Part shown: piece by piece, positions 48,302-59,600 of the stretch
Layout: each line of letters opens with the position of its first letter
How positions within the stretch are numbered: the stretch's first letter is position 1
Origin: Paraglaciecola psychrophila 170
GTDB lineage: Bacteria > Pseudomonadota > Gammaproteobacteria > Enterobacterales > Alteromonadaceae
DNA length: 64,000 nt
Reading direction: 5' to 3'
Assembly (NCBI RefSeq): GCF_000347635.1
Contig: NC_020514.1
Span: forward strand, 5,084,001-5,148,000
The notes under the pieces: model-generated
What the model was told of the DNA's origin: nothing
The model's database searches: none
Seen by the model: only the letters and a program-made list of their open reading frames with translations
Program-made: the position numbers and the translations under genes

Positions 48302-50225
48302 TTATTCTGAAATGTCCTCCGGTGCCGATATGTAACCTTGATAACCGTCAGCCCTTAGGATTGCAAACTGCTGTAATTGTTGCGGATTTTCAATACCAGT
48401 AATGATCACGCCTATGTTTGACCCTTTCGCAATGTTGATCAAAGCTCGACACATTTCGTTGCCTTGATTTAACTTTTCATAGAATGCAAAAGACTGGTCG
48501 AGCTTAATATAGTGAGGTTGTAATTTTTGTAAATAATCTAGTGAGCCCATTTGACGACCACATTGATCAACCCCAATTTTTGCACCCGCTGAGCGGATTA
48601 TTTCCGTCAGTTTGTGACACTGTTCAAATGAATGAATCAATGCCGATTCTGGCATTTCAAACAACATCTGAGGTGCATGTTTCGATTGTTGTAAAAACCT
48701 CGACAGCCATGGAGCAAACTCGGGATCCTGCAAGCTATCATGGGTTAAATTAATGGCAACGGGCTGATGAGTGAGGTCCAAAATATTCTGTTGCTCAATG
48801 GTCTGCAACAAACACCTGTCAAGTTGTCCCCCTAGCGATAACAACTCGATAAAAGGCATAAATTCCGAGGCGCTGACAACCATATCGTCAATCCTCAAGC
48901 GACAATATATCTCACGTTGAATAATATCATCAGAGTGCATATCGCTTACTGCTTGCCATTGGAACATAAAATGACTTTTATTAATGGCGTCTACCAGCTT
49001 AGTTCGCCATTGCTCTCTGCTGTATTTTTGTGGTTGTTGTGCATCTATCCAATGGCTGATTTTTCCTTCTTTAAGGGCTTGTTGTAATGCGTTGTCAGAT
49101 TGAGACAACAAATCAGAAGGCTGCATGTTGACAATTCGCTGGCTAACACCGAGGGCGAATTTACTATTGGCAATACAACCTGCCTTAGTGATTTCCTGAT
49201 TAATGATGCGGATCAGTGTTTGTAAGTAGGTTTCAATTTGATGATGTTCAGCTTTGGTCAGCAAGAATGCAAACTCGGTATTAGCGATCCTCGCTATCAC
49301 ACCCTCAGCAATATCCGGTAATTCAGTCTGCATTCTTTCAGACAGTACCTTGATGATTTGATCTCGGCCTTGATAGCCATATTTACTATGAATGTCTTCT
49401 AACCAATCAAATTTAGCTAAAATAAGCCCACCATATCCGGGCTCATTCAACCAATTATTAATTTGCGCAGACAAATATTGACGATTAGGCAAGTGGGAAA
49501 CCTGATCCACCAATTTATCATCTTTTAATTCACTGACTTCTTTATCTAATGAAGAAAAAACTTGTTTTAACTGCCCAGACATTAAGTTGATGGCACCCAC
49601 TACATCTTTTAATTCAGTCGTTTTAGGCATCTCAATGCTCTGGCCAAATTTTCGCTGACCAATCTCTTTGGCCTGCAGGGCGATATCATGCAGCGGCTTT
49701 AAAATATAATTTAGTCTATACCTAAGTACAAAAATACTGATTATAAACAACAATGATAAAATCATAATCGTATCATTCATAACTCGCCATAATTGCTGAT
49801 AACCCAGACCTGGGTGTGCCTCAACCTCAAGTGTGGCTAATTGCATCCACCCAGAGGTAATGATACTTTTCTTTTTTTGCACCCCAAATATATCTAAATT
49901 AATTAGCCATTTTGGAACACCTTCAATAACAACCGGATTTTCCCATATTTGTTCCTTACCATCGGCTAACCATTTTAATGTGACTTTGCGATAAAACCCT
50001 CCTTCAAAAATGACATTCACCAAGGTTTCAGCCGATACCATATCGCCTGTTTCTATATGGGGTTGTAACATTAATCCTAAGGATGTCATGGTGTTATTAA
50101 GATCAGACTCCATTTGCTGACTCATAAAATCACGCGCTTGAGTAAACTGAAAATAAACCAAACTGGTCATGACTAAATAAAAAAAGTCCAAATAGTAATG
50201 AGTTTATTTGTCGAAATAGGGTCAT
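48302..50225 (-). pseudogene. lapD: LapD-type c-di-GMP receptor, N-terminal frameshift
   Basis: LapD binds cyclic di-GMP in the cytoplasm and then sequesters the LapG protease in the periplasm. Domain order fits: transmembrane helix, periplasmic LapD/MoxY-type domain (about 30-155), second helix, HAMP (about 170-220), GGDEF and EAL. Both enzyme sites are degenerate: the GGDEF position reads ANTEF, the EAL position reads EIY, and the DDFG loop is DQCGRQ, as expected of a receptor rather than an enzyme. The true start is ATG 50225 (MTLFRQINSLLFGLF), five bases after lapG, but a run of A7 at 50179-50185 (T7 in sense) shifts the frame. Removing one base gives 640 residues. The remaining open frame starts inside the first helix, so as read it is damaged. 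Confidence 0.9.
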
Positions 50226-50230
50226 TTTCT

Positions 50231-50938
50231 TTAAAACTCCAGTTTAAGCTTGGGTTGTTTGAGTCTTGCGGTGTTTATTCGCTGACGTAAATCACGCCAA
50301 CGCTTAAGACGTGAAGAATCTCCGGAAGCAACACTGCGTCCCCTGTCTTTGTTTAGCCATAACTGACTGCCGTTAAAGCTGTATATGGGTATGAGATCGT
50401 TACGTGTGTTTGCTGGTTTGATCACACCGTCAATATTATCCAATATTAAGGGTATAGAAGCAGGCGTAGCATAGTATGCAAGCACCATATGATATTGATC
50501 TAAGTTGACCGCTTTAACCATAGTGATCCTCATTTTTTCATCTGCGACGCCCAATTCCAACAGAGTAAAATATTTGGCGATAGAATAGTCTTCGCAATCT
50601 CCCCCATTCACGCCAATAAATTCAACTGGGGTAGCCCAATAATTGTTGACACCCCATAATTTAATATCATCAATAAAGTGGAACGTATTGAAAAATTGAT
50701 TCACTTTTTCTAGGTTATCGTTTTCTGATAAACGGGTATTTGCTTGCATCAAATTAAGCCAAGCAGTACCTCGTTTCGCCGCACGTTTGCCATAACTTGC
50801 TTCTAATGCCGAGACTATTTTTGGGCCTTCAAGTTTCGTTACAGGATCAGCAATAGCAGACAGAAAAATCATACTGAGGAGTAATACGAGAACTGGATTT
50901 TTTGATAACATTGCTGCTATAAAACGGCTAGCCCTCAC
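50231..50938 (-). CDS. lapG: LapG-type periplasmic cysteine protease
   Basis: LapG (bacterial transglutaminase-like cysteine protease) clips the N-terminal retention module of the LapA adhesin and so releases the cell. The 235-residue product has a signal peptide (about residues 1-30) and the catalytic triad: Cys in NGGDCEDYSIAKYF, His in QYHMVLAYY and Asp in PLILDNIDGV. The flanking sequence WGVNNYWATPVEF is typical. It is followed five bases later by the lapD ATG, so protease and inhibitor are produced together. Confidence 0.95.
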   Translation of the reverse strand: MRASRFIAAMLSKNPVLVLLLSMIFLSAIADPVTKLEGPKIVSALEASYGKRAAKRGTAWLNLMQANTRLSENDNLEKVNQFFNTFHFIDDIKLWGVNNYWATPVEFIGVNGGDCEDYSIAKYFTLLELGVADEKMRITMVKAVNLDQYHMVLAYYATPASIPLILDNIDGVIKPANTRNDLIPIYSFNGSQLWLNKDRGRSVASGDSSRLKRWRDLRQRINTARLKQPKLKLEF

Positions 50939-50953
50939 ATTACTCCCTAATTA

Positions 50954-51616
50954 TCATTGGGCTTGATCAACAGTATAAATTGTCCACATCATGTCATCGA
51001 CACTCACTGTTTCGCTTAATTCGGCCATAATACGGCGATTGATGGCATGGGCTACAGCAGTGTCTGCAGAATTAGCCAGGCGATCAAAACCATACCCTAT
51101 AGACGAAACACGCTCAGTCGCAATACTGAAGTCATTGACCAAAACCGAAACCAAGGCTTTTGCTCGTTTATTTGATAATGTTTGATTAAGTTCTGCTGAT
51201 CCGATAATACTGGTATGCCCCTCAATAAGTAATCGCAATTCAGGTTCTTGTTCCAGAAATTTCGCTAGCACTTGGATTTTAGGCAATGCTGAAGGCGGTA
51301 TGCTGTAAGAATTATTAGCAAATTTGATATCGATTTTATGGGGTTCGATATAAGTACTTTGTGTACCACAACCATAATTATCGATGGTCGCGCCCAAAAC
51401 AGTGTCTGCACATTTTTCCCGTGCTTCAATAACGCCATCACGATCATAGTCATTTAAATCATTTAATTGTTCGACACTTGGTTCGAGGTTGACTATGAAA
51501 GTATCGGCACAAGCATTTAGCAGTATAGGACCACATAATAGCAAATATAATTTGATTACTGGAAGGGCTTTAATTAGCGGTAACTTATTAATGATTTGCT
51601 CCTTGATCATATTCAT
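50954..51616 (-). CDS. OmpA-like lipoprotein of the lap operon
   Basis: A 220-residue protein with a signal region ending in a lipobox-like LLNAC, a thrombospondin type 3-like calcium motif (YDRDGVIEAREKC) and a C-terminal OmpA-like peptidoglycan-binding domain (about 95-210; LRLLIEGHTSIIGSAELNQT and LSNKRAKALV are the diagnostic parts). It would be an outer-membrane anchor to the wall. It overlaps the upstream TolC-like gene by 29 bases and precedes lapG by 15. OmpA-like proteins occur in several marine lap operons; its function is inferred. Confidence 0.88.
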   Translation of the reverse strand: MNMIKEQIINKLPLIKALPVIKLYLLLCGPILLNACADTFIVNLEPSVEQLNDLNDYDRDGVIEAREKCADTVLGATIDNYGCGTQSTYIEPHKIDIKFANNSYSIPPSALPKIQVLAKFLEQEPELRLLIEGHTSIIGSAELNQTLSNKRAKALVSVLVNDFSIATERVSSIGYGFDRLANSADTAVAHAINRRIMAELSETVSVDDMMWTIYTVDQAQ

Positions 51617-52991
51617 GCTCCCCTTGCCATTTAGCTGAACGATTCACCCGTAATGAATCAAGTAATTGGCCTGTTACATTTAATAACCTGTACCTAGCAC
51701 TCAATTCGTCAAAGTTGGCATCTAAGTAATCTTTGCGCGCCTGAAAGAGTTCATTTTCTGTATCTAATAAATCCAGTAAATTTCTTTGTCCCAGACTAAA
51801 CTGTTGTTGATAAGCTTCTTGGGTGTCTTTTGAAGTAACCACGTGTTGTTGAATATATTGTTTTTGTAATCCCAACATTTCATAGGCATTCCACGCTAGA
51901 CCAAAACTTTCTGTGACCTCACGATGAGCACGATAGTTTATTTCTTGTGCTTCAATAATTTTATATGCGGCACCGCGTTCAAGAGCCGCATCCTTGCCAC
52001 CTGAATACAGGTTATAGCGCATCCGTAACATTACGCTTAAATCATTGCGATGGCCGCCAACATTGGCTTCAAATCTTTTTAAACCACTTTCACCTGCCAC
52101 ATCATTATCAGCATTTGCAGCTAGTTCTAAGGATAATTTTGGATAATAATTAGCTTGCACTGAACCACTAAATGCACGAGCCGCACTGATATCCTGTCGA
52201 GCCGATTTAATAATAGGATGACGCTCTATGGCAAATATCAATCCACTGACATTATTTTTAGGCATCATATCTGCATCGGGTACTGGCATGACTAAATCGT
52301 CTGGAGTGATATTGGTTAAGCTAATAAATTCTGCTCGTGTATCTTGATAATTGTTACGCGCAGCAATTAAATTAGACTGAGCACGGGCTAAGCGACCAGT
52401 GACTTGAGACAAGTCAGCTATACTGCCCATTCCTGAATCTGTACGTTCTTTTATCTGGCTGAAAATTTCTTGGTGAGATTCAACGTTTTTTTCAGATAAA
52501 GTTACCAGTTGCTGGTTTTTTAAATAATTTAAATAGGCCTGACTTACCGATAGAGCCAAATCTTCAGCAGTACTGATTAATGCCCATTGTTCAGCACTGG
52601 CCTCAAATTTAGTGCGCTTCACTTCACTACTGGTAAACATACCGTCAAACAGCATTTGCCTTAAACTTACTCCAAACTCCCCCCGTCCCAACTCTGTTGC
52701 ACCATCGTCAAAACCCAAAGCAGATCGTCGGTTGCCTGGACTATCTGTATATTCATAACCGTAACCAGCCGTTATGTCGACCGTGGGTAAATACCCAGCC
52801 GAGGCGCGATTGACATCTTCTTCTTTTGATTTGAAACGGGCGAATGCCTGACGAATATCAGGGTGTGTGTCCAATGCAAGTGCCACTGCCTGCTCTAAAC
52901 TTTGTGCATAGACTCCTGTAACAGGCAATGCAGATAAGCATAATGAGCAAATGATTGCCTTCAAGTGCCTAGTAAATATACCTTTGTTCAT
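51588..52991 (-). CDS. lapE: TolC-family outer-membrane channel of the lap operon (LapE-like)
   Basis: A 467-residue TolC-family channel: signal peptide ending VYAQ (about residue 30), then two helical repeats with SLEQAVALALDTHPDIRQAF at the start of the first and the matching GLIFAIERHPIIKSARQDIS in the second. LGQRNLLDLLDTENELFQAR is the typical late segment. It forms the outer-membrane duct of the type I secretion system with the two upstream genes. It ends inside the OmpA-like gene. Confidence 0.93.
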   Translation of the reverse strand: MNKGIFTRHLKAIICSLCLSALPVTGVYAQSLEQAVALALDTHPDIRQAFARFKSKEEDVNRASAGYLPTVDITAGYGYEYTDSPGNRRSALGFDDGATELGRGEFGVSLRQMLFDGMFTSSEVKRTKFEASAEQWALISTAEDLALSVSQAYLNYLKNQQLVTLSEKNVESHQEIFSQIKERTDSGMGSIADLSQVTGRLARAQSNLIAARNNYQDTRAEFISLTNITPDDLVMPVPDADMMPKNNVSGLIFAIERHPIIKSARQDISAARAFSGSVQANYYPKLSLELAANADNDVAGESGLKRFEANVGGHRNDLSVMLRMRYNLYSGGKDAALERGAAYKIIEAQEINYRAHREVTESFGLAWNAYEMLGLQKQYIQQHVVTSKDTQEAYQQQFSLGQRNLLDLLDTENELFQARKDYLDANFDELSARYRLLNVTGQLLDSLRVNRSAKWQGEHEYDQGANH

Positions 52992-53031
52992 AAAATTCCA
53001 TGGTTTGTTGTTTAGTGGAGTTACTTATATT

Positions 53032-54404
53032 TTATCGTTCCCGGAGTGCTGCTTCGTTAGCCCTCAAAAGCGGATTTAGTATATATTCTAATATAGTACG
53101 TTTACCTGTTATCACGTCTACATTCGCCATCATTCCTGGGATAATTGGCATTTCTTCCTGGGCATGGTTTTTAATACTCGAAGCATCGGTACGTACCCGG
53201 ATTAAATAAAAACTATTTCCTTCTTTGTCCTGAGTAGTGTCAGCGCTAATATGTTCTACTTTACCGGTTAATCCACCGTATCTGGTAAAATCATATGCAG
53301 TTATTTTCACAACCGCGGGTAGCCCAGGGTAAATAAAACCAATATCTCTGGGTTTTATATTTGCTTCGACTATCAATTTATCTTCCGTCGGTACAATTTC
53401 AGCTATTGTTTCTCCTGGTTTAACCACACCGCCTAAAGTATTTATATAAATAGTTTTAATAGTACCAACCACAGGGGATAGTATTAATGCTTTGGTTACC
53501 TTGTCTTGGGCACTAACCTGAGATTCATTAATACGTGATAGTTTATTTTGGAGCTCATTAAGTTGGGCTCTTACCTCAGTTCGATAAGACAATATTTTTC
53601 ACGGCGCTTTAAGACCGCTTCTTGTAGCGCAGATTTTAATTGGGGAGAGAGTAAACGCACTGAGTCCAATTCGCCGTTAAGATCGTTTACGCTGCGTTCT
53701 AATTTAAACAGCTCTATTTTTGATACTATAAGTTTTTCTGCTAGCGGTCGGGTTAAAGCGAGTTCTTTTTTGGCTAGACGGTGACTGATCTCTAACGTAT
53801 TGATTTTTGATTCGAGCTCGGTTATCTCTTGTTCTCGTTGCTGTATTTGTTGACCTTGGATTGCCAACTGGTTAATTAAATTATCTAGTCGACCTGAATA
53901 TTCTTCTTGTTGGCTTTTGACCATGAACTTGGCACTTTTATTCAGATCTTCGGGGTAAATTGGCACTTGTTTTGTTATAATAATTTGCAGCTTCCAGTCA
54001 TCACTGTTACCCACCAAAATACTCGACAATTCAGCTCTTAAACGAATAATATTTGCTCGTAAACTGTCGACTTCCTGTTTTTGTTCTGCAAAATCAGAAC
54101 GAAACCTAGTGTCATCAATCCTCGCTATAGGTTGGCCTTTAGTCACTTGCATGCCTTCCTGTACAAACCATTTTTGCAGGACCCCACCGTCTAAACTCTG
54201 AATAATTTGTACTTGGGAGGAAGGGATCACTTTACCCGTGCCAGAGGTGACCTGATCTAGAGTAGAAAAGTAAGCCCAAACAATAAAACTTATCAATAAC
54301 CCAGCCATTGACCATATGATTAACCGATGCAAGCTAGGTACTTCGGTTAACATGGCACCATAAACATTATCAGCCATTTCTAGGTCTTTTTGACTGACCT
54401 TCAT
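53032..54404 (-). pseudogene. lapC: LapC/HlyD-type membrane fusion protein, frameshifted
   Basis: The periplasmic adaptor of the type I secretion system. Residues 1-270 read from ATG 54404: transmembrane helix LIIWSMAGLLISFIVWAYFS, then GTGKVIPSSQVQIIQSLDGG (lipoyl-like domain), then a coiled coil. The frame ends near 53571 but the rest of the protein (VRAQLNELQNKLSRINESQV, then the barrel with PVVGTIKTIYINTLGGVVKP and the closing IPGMMANVDVITGKRTILEY) is in another frame to 53032. The break is at a run of five A in sense (53595-53599); adding one base gives 1374 bases and 457 residues. Start overlaps the lapB stop (ATGA). Confidence 0.9.
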
Positions 54405-56575
54405 AGATTTACCACCGGATTGCCCTTACCACCTTTGAGTTTCTCCAACACGACATCTTTAGGACCGTCCATGACTAATTTACCTTTCTCGAGAACGATT
54501 ATTCTATCCACTAAAGATAATAAATCCATTTTGTGGGTAATTAACAATAAGGTGCGATCCCTTGCTGTAGCGCTAATAAATTTGATAAATTGCTGTTCAG
54601 CGCGAGCATCTAAGCTGGCTGTTGGTTCATCTAATAACAATATTTGTGGTGTATTTAAAATAGCCCGAGCTAGTGCAATCGATTGGCGCTGTCCACGTGA
54701 TAAAGTACTGCCATTTTCACCAACCTGTTGATCAAGTCCCTGAGTGTTATGATCAGTAAAAGCATTCACCCCCGACAGTTGAACCGCACGGATAAGCTGA
54801 TATTCAGTTACTTGCCTTGTACCAAACAAAATATTGTCGCGAATGGTGCCATGAAATAAAGTGATATCCTGAGGTAAGTAGCCAATATTTCGTCGTAAAT
54901 CGCTGGGATGTATCTGATTATGATTTAACCCATCAAATTGGATGTTGCCAGCAGTAGGCTGATACAGACCTAATAATAGTTTTGCTAAAGTGGTTTTGCC
55001 CGAGCCGTTTCGCCCCACGATGGCGATTTTTTCACCTTGTTTTATATCAATTGACATAGTTTGCAAAGCTGGATTTTTGGTATCCGGGTAGGTAAAACTG
55101 ACACTTTCAGCACAAATATTACCTACTAGCTTTGGCCTGCTTGCCAAGTGAGCTTTGTTTTCAAACTCCCCCTCTTGCTCCATTAAATTATCAAGTTGTC
55201 TTAAGGCACTCATTGTTTGACTAGAGCGTGTCATTAAACCTGCAAGTTTAGCCACAGGTGAAATTGCACGACCAGTTAACATGACAGCTGCGATTATCCC
55301 CCCCATAGAAATCAGATTATCTGAGACTCTGTAAACACCTAATACCACAACCCCAATAATTGAAATTTGAACCATAAAACTAGCAAAGTTAATCACAGAG
55401 TTAGTGATCATTTTAGACATAAGTAGCCAGCTGGAGGTATGCCCTATCATTTGTTGCCAGGCATTTAGTACCACACCTTCGGCACCATTAGCCTTAATCG
55501 ACTCTAACGCACCTAAACACTCAATCAAGTGCCCATGGCGTAAACTTGAAAATTTATTACTTTCTTCAATAGCGGCACGCAGTTTGGGCTGTTTTAAAAT
55601 CGTATAGCCAATAATTAGTAAAGAAGCCACTATTGGAAATAAGGCTAAATCTCCGGCCACTAGCCAAATACAAAACATAAACAGTAGAGCAAAAGGTAAA
55701 TCAACTAGAGCGGTTATAGTAGCCGATGAAAAAAACTCTCTTACGTTATCGAACTCAGTTATTTGTTTAGCCATCCCCCCGATACTAGGCGCCCGCTTTT
55801 CCAGTGGTATACCCACCACTTTAGCGAATAATTTTGAGGAGACCTCTATATCCACTTTTTTCCCAGCTACATCAATCAAATAGCCTCGTAATTGTTTTAA
55901 AATGAAATCAAATATATAAGCCACACTTGCGCCAATAGCTAACACCCATAAAGACTCAAAAGCTAAGTTTGGCAACACTTTGTCATAGATATTCATCACA
56001 AAAAGCGGCGAGACTAAAGCAAAAAAGTTCACCATGACAGACGCGATAATTACGTCTCTGTAAATAGGAGTCGCATCTTTTAAATGTTGCCATAACCAAT
56101 GTTTTTTGGAGTCATTAATATAAACATCAAAATTGCTGTCACCACGATATTGCTGCTTGATGAGAAATAAATAACCAACAAAATTGGATTCCAATTCTTC
56201 AATGGTTAGGTGTTCTTCCCCTCCTGTTTCAGGCAAAGTGACAATCGCTCTATTTTTTTCTAGATTGAGCTCTTGTAATACACAAGCCTGCTTATCTTTC
56301 AGCATCAAGATGCAGGGTAACAACATGGAAGGTAACTCGTTTAATCCTTTACGCACCAGCTTGGCACTGAGTCCAGCCCGTGATGCAGCTTGGGGTAGCA
56401 GTTCAGGTGTCAGATAACTGGCAGTAACCGGTAGCCCCGCGGTTAAGGCTTCAGCGGAGCAGGGATCGCCAAAGTGCTCGGTTAATGACACTAAGCAGTC
56501 TAATAAAGGATCAGAGGTTAAGCGCTGCGAAGCGTTGATTGTCCACTGGCTAGAGGGTTGCGCCGAAGATTGCAC
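54401..56575 (-). CDS. lapB: LapB-type ABC transporter of the type I secretion system
   Basis: A 724-residue inner-membrane exporter for the LapA-like adhesin. An N-terminal C39-like domain without the catalytic cysteine (about residues 20-145), six transmembrane helices, then the ATPase with Walker A GRNGSGKTTL, signature LSRGQRQSIALARA and Walker B ILLLDEPTA. It starts at GTG 56575 with AAGGA 12 bases upstream. It follows the adhesin gene and a dyad, and its stop overlaps lapC. Confidence 0.94.
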   Translation of the reverse strand: MQSSAQPSSQWTINASQRLTSDPLLDCLVSLTEHFGDPCSAEALTAGLPVTASYLTPELLPQAASRAGLSAKLVRKGLNELPSMLLPCILMLKDKQACVLQELNLEKNRAIVTLPETGGEEHLTIEELESNFVGYLFLIKQQYRGDSNFDVYINDSKKHWLWQHLKDATPIYRDVIIASVMVNFFALVSPLFVMNIYDKVLPNLAFESLWVLAIGASVAYIFDFILKQLRGYLIDVAGKKVDIEVSSKLFAKVVGIPLEKRAPSIGGMAKQITEFDNVREFFSSATITALVDLPFALLFMFCIWLVAGDLALFPIVASLLIIGYTILKQPKLRAAIEESNKFSSLRHGHLIECLGALESIKANGAEGVVLNAWQQMIGHTSSWLLMSKMITNSVINFASFMVQISIIGVVVLGVYRVSDNLISMGGIIAAVMLTGRAISPVAKLAGLMTRSSQTMSALRQLDNLMEQEGEFENKAHLASRPKLVGNICAESVSFTYPDTKNPALQTMSIDIKQGEKIAIVGRNGSGKTTLAKLLLGLYQPTAGNIQFDGLNHNQIHPSDLRRNIGYLPQDITLFHGTIRDNILFGTRQVTEYQLIRAVQLSGVNAFTDHNTQGLDQQVGENGSTLSRGQRQSIALARAILNTPQILLLDEPTASLDARAEQQFIKFISATARDRTLLLITHKMDLLSLVDRIIVLEKGKLVMDGPKDVVLEKLKGGKGNPVVNL

Positions 56576-56609
56576 TGATTCTTAGATTCCTTTGAACAGA
56601 CACATCAAA

Positions 56610-56644
56610 CATAACACAATCAATTAAAATATGACTGTGTTATG
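56610..56644. repeat. Dyad between lapA and lapB
   Basis: CATAACACAATCA (56610-56622) and TGACTGTGTTATG (56632-56644) pair over 13 bp with one mismatch. In the sense of the operon it follows the adhesin stop and is not followed by a clear U-tract, so it may attenuate rather than stop transcription, or protect the adhesin mRNA. Confidence 0.5.
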
Positions 56645-56666
56645 AACTACTGAGAGCGTAATAATA

Positions 56667-59600
56667 TTACAATAAGAATTCTTGTGAGTCTAATTCAGCA
56701 ATAGGTGCACTAGTCGCTTCAGCAGTATCGCTGATTATAATGGCTCCATCAGCTAAAAACCCATTCGTCACTGTGGTAAATAAGGCATTTTCGGAGTTAG
56801 GGTTACCTTTTTCCAGTACAACAGAGTCATCCACTTGAAAATCCTTAAATGCGATGGCTAAGTCAATATCGATCTTAGCACTTTGATCTTCTCCTATCGC
56901 AGCAAAATATGTTTCAAGCCCGCCGGTGTGCCCGACAGTCAAAATATCACTTAAATCATCTAAGTCGGGAGAATATTTAAAAGCGGCTTCATCGGCATTG
57001 ATCAAGACTTTTGCATCAAAACCTGTGTTTATGGTGCCACCGGTTTCATCAAGGTCGAGATCGACAGCTTTGGCGGAGGGCTCTTGTGCTATTTTTCCTG
57101 ATGCTGGTAGTTTTATTTCTATTGTTAGGTTCGCCTCCGTCGTTTCCGGATTCACTGTATCATCATCCTGAATGGTGTATACAAAAACTAAATTAACATC
57201 CTCTGCAGGTAGTTGCTCTATATTTACATCACGTTGTTCGAAGAAATAATCGCCTTTATTATCAATTACTAAGGTTCCGTAATGAGTTTCTATCTCGTGC
57301 GAAATGTTGATATTATCAAATTTATAGACATCATCTTTGAACTTGATCTGTGTTATGGTAGGTTTCTCCAAATCATCAGCATCTCCACTATCGGACTTAT
57401 TTCCCGTGGTTACACGACTAATTACGTTTCCTCTATCGATCCCGTCATGACTTATCACACCCTCGTCACTCAATTGAAAGCTAACAGAGCTTGTATCAGG
57501 ATTAGCAACGGGGGCACTTGTAACGTCGATATTTAGGGTAGAGTCAACGAATTTGGATCCATCAAACACAGTATAGACCACTTCAGGCACCCCACCTTCA
57601 AAACCACTCACTGGCTTAAATGTATAGTCGCCATTGCTGCTGACCGTTAACTCACCCTTGGTAAGTGATACTGTTGTACCGCCATCAAACACTACCGTGA
57701 AGCTATCCTCACCTTGGTATGGGTCTATCGTCATCGACAGAGCATCCGTCACACCTAACGTTGACGTCGCAGTAACAGCAACATCTTCCGTTACAGACGT
57801 ATCTGCTGTCCTGATGACCGGTATATCACTCGTACCGTTGATCGTTACCGTGAACGTCTCTACTTCAGTACCATCCGCACTGGTCGCTGTGTACGTCTGT
57901 GTGATCGTATCGTTCGCACCCCAGGTATTGAACCGCTGAGTTATCAACTACGAAGGTAGTAAGTTCCATTACTGTTTACCGTCACCGCACTTAAGCGGGG
58001 GTGTAATCGATCCAGCGCATCACTGTTCGTACGGCCAGTAAACACAACCGTGAAGCTATCCTCACCTTGGTCTGGGTCTATCGTCATCGACAGAGCATCC
58101 GTCACACTTAACGTTGACGTCGCAGTAACAGAAACATCTTCCGTTACAGACGTATTTGCTGTCCTGATGACCGGTATATCACTCGTACCGTTGATCGTTA
58201 CCGTGAACGTCTCTACTTCAGTACCATCCGCACTGGTCGCTGTGTACGTCTGTGTGATCGTATCGTTCGCACCCAGGTATTGAACCGCTGAGTTATCAAC
58301 TACAAAGGTGTAAGTTCCATTACTGTTTACCGTCACCGCACCTAGCGGGGTGGTAACCGTATCCAGCGCATCACTGTTCGTACGGCCAGTAAACACAACC
58401 GTGAAGCTATCCTCACCTTGGTCTGGGTCTATCGTCATCGACAGAGCATCCGTCACACTTAACGTTGACGTCGCAGTAACAGAAACATCTTCCGTTACAG
58501 ACGTATTTGCTGTCCTGATGACCGGTATATCACTCGTACCGTTGATCGTTACCGTGAACGTCTCTACTTCAGTACCATCCGCACTGGTCGCTGTGTACGT
58601 CTGTGTGATCGTATCGTTCGCACCCAGGTATTGAACCGCTGAGTTATCAACTACGAAGGTGTAAGTTCCATTACTGTTTACCGTCACCGCACCTAGCGGG
58701 GTGGTAACCGTATCCAGCGCATCACTGTTCGTACGGCCAGTAAACACAACCGTGAAGCTATCCTCACCTTGGTCTGGGTCTATCGTCATCGACAGAGCAT
58801 CCGTCACACTTAACGTTGACGTCGCAGTAACATCTTCCGTTACAGACGTATCTTGTGTCCTGATGACTGGTACATCATTTACCGGAGTCACGCTTATGCT
58901 TAATGTGTCTAATGCATTGGTATTTGTGAGATAATTCACAACGGGCAGTTCACCATTCCAGTCATCTGCTGGAATAAAAGTGTAACTACCATCGCCATTG
59001 ACCGTTAAGCTACCATTTTCAACGGTGGCCGTTTGGCCGCTTAAATAAAGATTAGGATCGCCGGCCACTGTATAAGACTGGATCGTGAGTACATCATCCG
59101 CATTACTGTCATTATCAAGCACATTGCCGCTAGCGGTCGTATCTTCTGCAACCACATTAACATCGCTTTGGGTAAGGGTAGGTTGCGTAACCCGTGCAAA
59201 CAGCTCAAGATCTTCTATTGTCGCAAGAGTATTATCCAGTTCAGCTGTCTCGTAACCGGCACCGGCTAAAAGTTCATTGCCTTGTCTGTCCAAACTCACA
59301 AAATCTGTACCTTCATTGCCAGTCAAACCGCCGGCAGTTGTATCAGGCAGATCTATATCATCACCAGATTCGATGGATGCCTGAATAGCATCGATATCAC
59401 CTTGCACATTATTGGGTGTTTCCCCGTTAAGGGTTTGGCTTGGTGTTAGTGTCGAGGCTTGTTGTGATATTTGGTCATTAGTGGCCAAGATTTCATCTGG
59501 TGTACCCGTTATTAGTTGCTCTGTGCCATCCTCAAAAATTAGGGTAACTTCACTATCTTGGGCAAGTATTAAAACTTTACCAGCCACTAGATTGTCACCT

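Noticed and set aside
57690..58843. CRISPR-like array or transposon repeats
   Set aside because: The repeats are 351 bp, contiguous and in coding frame; they encode VCBS-type protein domains.
58050..58934. Three similar plus-strand ORFs of 77-94 codons
   Set aside because: They are the antisense shadow of the lapA repeats and are similar only because the repeats are.
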